From Planctomycetaceae bacterium (lineage in GTDB: Bacteria; Planctomycetota; Planctomycetia; Planctomycetales; Planctomycetaceae): 64,000 nucleotides of DNA. Of this stretch, positions 61,598 to 64,000 are shown piece by piece (position 1 is the stretch's first letter; each line of letters opens with the position of its first letter). A program made the position numbers and the translations under genes. The DNA lies in assembly GCA_021732845.1 (NCBI GenBank), contig JAKFUF010000062.1, positions 88,052 to 152,051 on the forward strand. Direction: 5' to 3'. The notes beneath the pieces are model-generated. The model was given only the letters and a program-made list of their open reading frames with translations. It searched no databases and was not told where the DNA came from.

Positions 61598-62075
61598 TGA
61601 TTCCCCGTCGCAGTACCGGACATCGCGATGCAGCCATTGACGGCATGACGATAGCTGATCACGGTCGTCCGATCGATGGCGCTGAAGATTCCAGCCCTGA
61701 CCTCAGCCGGGCCGCCGGCGACGATTCGGTGACCGAACACCGGAAATCAGCGAAGTCGGACGGTACGACTCAGCATCGGTGTCGGACTGTGGACCGTTGA
61801 GCCTTTCCACCGATGGCAGGCATGTGGTTTGGCGTTCACCGCAGAACTTGAGACGTTCTGGAGATTGCGGTGGATTTCGGGCGAAGATTCAGCGCTCGAG
61901 CAGTTTGCACCTGCGGAAGTGAGCCACGGCAAGAATCTCGGCGCACGAACCCTCGGCGCGCTCGCAAAGTCAAGGGCCAATCGCTATCCTGCCGATCAAT
62001 CGTCGGGAACTTCTGCATTCCGCAGTGTCACATGTCACGACACACGACACCTCTCTAGGAAAACGGGCGCAACAC
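61598..62075. other. Gene-free stretch upstream of gnd
   Basis: 478 bases. Frames on either strand lack protein-like features and no repeat family member is present. It must hold the divergent promoters of the flavodoxin and gnd genes, but I could not define -35/-10 elements with confidence. Confidence 0.45.
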
Positions 62076-63506
62076 ATGGCCAAGTGCGACATTGGACTGA
62101 TCGGTCTGGCAGTGATGGGGGAAAACCTCGTTCTCAACATGGAGAGCAAGGGGTTCTCGGTCGCAGTCTTCAATCGAGCCACGGAAAAGGTCGACAAGTT
62201 CATTGCCGCGAATCCCGGCAAGAAGCTGACCGGCTGCCATTCGATGAAGGAACTGGTCGATTCGCTCGCCTCGCCCCGCAAGATCATGATGATGGTCAAG
62301 GCCGGCCCGGCTGTTGACGAACTGATCAACGCCCTGACCCCGCTGCTGTCACCCGGCGACATCCTGATCGACGGCGGCAACTCCTACTACCCGGATTCCA
62401 ACCGCCGCGCGGAAGAGATCAAGAAGACGGGCCTGTTGTACGTCGGTGCCGGCGTCTCCGGCGGCGAAGAGGGAGCCCTCAAGGGTCCCAGCATCATGCC
62501 CGGCGGCGACACCACCGCCTGGCCCGCCATCAAGGACATCTACCAGAAGATCAGCGCCAAAGTCGGGCCGAACAAGGACATCCCCTGCTGCGAATGGGTC
62601 GGCAGCGCGGGTTCCGGGCACTACGTCAAGATGGTGCACAACGGCATCGAATATGGCGACATGCAGCTCATCTGCGAGGCCTACTTCATCCTGAAGCAGG
62701 GACTGGGGCTGACCAACGCCGAGTTGTACAAGGTCTTCGACGAGTGGAACAAGAGCGAAATCGAAAGCTACCTGATCGAGATCACCCGTGACATCTTCAC
62801 GGTCAAGGATCCCGAATCCAGTGCCGACCTTGTCGACATGGTGCTGGACACCGCCCAGCAGAAGGGCACCGGCAAGTGGATGAGCCAGCACGCCCTCGAC
62901 CTCGGCGTCCCCACGACGCTGATCACCGAGGCGGTTTACGCCCGCGCCCTGTCCTCCCTCAAGGATGCCCGCGTCCGCGCCTCCAAGGTACTGTCCGGCC
63001 CCGACAAGAAGTTCACTGGCGACAAGACGCAGTTCATTGAAGACGTGAAGCAGGCGCTCTACGCCTCCAAGATCTGCAGCTACGCCCAGGGTTTCGTGCA
63101 GTTGCAGGCGGCCGCCAAGGAGTTCAACTGGGAACTCAACTACGGCCCGATCGCCCTCCTCTGGCGCGGTGGCTGCATCATCCGCGCCCGCTTCCTGGAA
63201 GACATCACCGCCGCCTTTAAGAAGAACCCGAACCTCGAAAACCTGCTGCTGGATGACTTCTTCCACAAGGCGATCGACAAAGCCCAGCCCGGCTGGCGCC
63301 GCGTGATCGCCACCGCCGTCGAACTCGGCCTGCCGGTCCCCGTCTTCGGAGCCGCCCTGAGCTACTACGACGGCTACCGCCGCGCGAACCTGCCAGCCAA
63401 CCTGCTCCAGTCGCAGCGCGACTACTTCGGCGCGCACACGTATCAGCGGATCGATAAGGAAGGCACCTTCCACACCGACTGGCTGCACAACCGCAAGCTG
63501 TCATAA
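62076..63506 (+). CDS. gnd: 6-phosphogluconate dehydrogenase (decarboxylating)
   Basis: The 476-residue enzyme matches Gnd over its full length: CDIGLIGLAVMGENLVLNMESKGF (NADP site), LIDGGNSYYPDSNRR, YVGAGVSGGEEGALKGPSIMPGG, VKMVHNGIEYGDMQLICEAY (catalytic Lys and His/Asn), and C-terminal LLWRGGCIIRARFL and LPANLLQSQRDYFGAHTYQRID. It makes ribulose-5-phosphate, CO2 and NADPH in the pentose phosphate pathway. ATG 62076 is the family start. Confidence 0.96.
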   Translation: MAKCDIGLIGLAVMGENLVLNMESKGFSVAVFNRATEKVDKFIAANPGKKLTGCHSMKELVDSLASPRKIMMMVKAGPAVDELINALTPLLSPGDILIDGGNSYYPDSNRRAEEIKKTGLLYVGAGVSGGEEGALKGPSIMPGGDTTAWPAIKDIYQKISAKVGPNKDIPCCEWVGSAGSGHYVKMVHNGIEYGDMQLICEAYFILKQGLGLTNAELYKVFDEWNKSEIESYLIEITRDIFTVKDPESSADLVDMVLDTAQQKGTGKWMSQHALDLGVPTTLITEAVYARALSSLKDARVRASKVLSGPDKKFTGDKTQFIEDVKQALYASKICSYAQGFVQLQAAAKEFNWELNYGPIALLWRGGCIIRARFLEDITAAFKKNPNLENLLLDDFFHKAIDKAQPGWRRVIATAVELGLPVPVFGAALSYYDGYRRANLPANLLQSQRDYFGAHTYQRIDKEGTFHTDWLHNRKLS

Positions 63507-63532
63507 ATCCGCCGACAACTTGTCAGGATCAC

Positions 63533-63567
63533 AACGGCGTGGCGATAATGTCGCCACGCCGTTTTTT
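63533..63567 (+). terminator. Intrinsic terminator of gnd
   Basis: AACGGCGTGGCGA (63533-63545) pairs perfectly with TCGCCACGCCGTT (63551-63563) around a TAATG loop and is followed by TTTT: a 13-bp stem with U-run, 27 bases past the stop. Confidence 0.9.
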
Positions 63568-63610
63568 CGTGTCCAGCAGGGTTTGTCGATCGACTCAATC
63601 AAGGTGCGCC

Positions 63611-64000
63611 ATGAAGCGAGATCTGTTGCTTGTCGGCAAAGTAGCGCTCGCGTCGATCATGATCTTAGTTGTGGTGATGCTTCTGAGCCCGCGAAAACCA
63701 TCCAGCGTGACGAGTACTGTTCCGCGTGTTTCTTTCGAGCCGGAATTCACCGATGAGGAACTCGAAAGACTGCATCCTGAGGTGCGTCGACTCTATCTGG
63801 ATTTGCGCAGTCTGAAGGCGCTCGATGCGGAAGTGGATGACTGGTCCGTGGCCTTGTCGCATGCAAATAAAATGGGTGTAACCGGTCATCCGCTAGGCGG
63901 CGACGGGCCATTCGATGGTCTCGAGTGCGGTGGTGTGGGGATAGAGCCGCTTCGTTTCCTGGTCGATGCGGAAGGTCTGGAATTCGTCCCAGTGGTCGTT
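63611..64000 (+). CDS. Membrane-anchored hypothetical, 3' truncated by window edge
   Basis: From ATG 63611 the frame stays open for 130 codons to the edge. It begins MKRDLLLVGKVALASIMILV with one membrane helix, then a charged helical part (FTDEELERLHPEVRRLYLDLRSL). Sense is protein-like to about 63880. Beyond that it overlaps the better-looking minus-strand tail at 63893, so the true end may be close or the frame may be damaged. Confidence 0.45.
   Translation, partial: MKRDLLLVGKVALASIMILVVVMLLSPRKPSSVTSTVPRVSFEPEFTDEELERLHPEVRRLYLDLRSLKALDAEVDDWSVALSHANKMGVTGHPLGGDGPFDGLECGGVGIEPLRFLVDAEGLEFVPVVV
63893..64000 (-). CDS. 3' end of a minus-strand gene, truncated by window edge
   Basis: Read on the minus strand, 35 codons end at TAG (63893-63895): NDHWDEFQTFRIDQETKRL followed by YPHTTALETIEWPVAA. 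Composition and codon use are protein-like. The family cannot be named from this fragment. Confidence 0.55.
   Translation of the reverse strand, partial: NDHWDEFQTFRIDQETKRLYPHTTALETIEWPVAA

Noticed and set aside
61829..62317. Plus-strand frame overlapping the start of gnd
   Set aside because: It overlaps the well-defined gnd gene in another frame and has no recognisable pattern.

Overview
The window looks like chromosomal DNA of a GC-rich planctomycete (Planctomycetota). The assignment rests on protein types, not on rRNA: a DUF1501 Tat-exported protein, a Tat-exported Gfo/Idh/MocA oxidoreductase, an Nramp-like permease, many conserved hypotheticals of planctomycete style, and a gene remnant with the FPDSQIKAAILHPELNIRD-type start common in that phylum. 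There are no rRNA or tRNA genes, no CRISPR array and no recognisable transposase. Both ends are truncated genes.

Region 1 (1-37.5 kb) is ordinary chromosome. It holds a response-regulator tail, a stand-alone HARE-HTH protein, and an amide/hydrolase group (dimethylformamidase-like protein, Kelch protein, amidohydrolase, acetamidase, Nramp-like permease). Next come DUF2071, Gfo/Idh oxidoreductase, prephenate dehydrogenase, LexA, a membrane GTPase, a PSP1-hypothetical-hemD operon, a VWA/BatA-like protein, GT39, RfbC, an MBL/beta-CASP nuclease, PhoU, DUF1501, an ECF sigma operon, an aldehyde dehydrogenase, PspA and a PpiC isomerase. Its intergenic DNA carries several repeat families: heptamer tandem repeats, a ~330-bp element in both orientations, and ~150-bp elements bounded by inverted repeats. 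The octamer GAGCCACG/CGTGGCTC is strongly over-represented, with at least 35 copies in the window.

Region 2 (36.7-60.7 kb) is the most interesting part. It contains an MgtA ATPase and a Pat-like acyl-CoA synthetase/GNAT fusion. Divergent units follow: universal stress protein plus cytochrome c'-like protein on one strand; on the other, a globin-coupled histidine kinase, a tandem receiver protein, a REC-PAS-histidine kinase, an ANTAR response regulator, an NtrC-type sigma54 activator and a P-type ATPase. Then come a macro-domain protein, a second cytochrome c', three more USP domains in two proteins, a desulforedoxin-like mini-protein, a lone cyclic-nucleotide-binding-type domain, and a complete group-3b-type [NiFe] hydrogenase (beta, gamma, delta, alpha) with its maturation protease. 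Four good sigma54 (-24/-12) promoters precede genes here. GTGCG-N4-CGCAC-type dyads lie 97-103 bp upstream of three of them and before the NtrC gene. I infer a gas-sensing (O2/NO/CO) two-component cascade driving a sigma54 anaerobic or redox-stress regulon, similar in gene content (USPs, P-type ATPase) to the mycobacterial DosR regulon but with different regulators. The section 43.3-61.9 kb is poor in the octamer and free of the repeat families, which suggests horizontal acquisition.

Region 3 (60.7-64 kb) holds a WrbA-like flavodoxin, 6-phosphogluconate dehydrogenase with a strong terminator, and two partial convergent reading frames at the edge.
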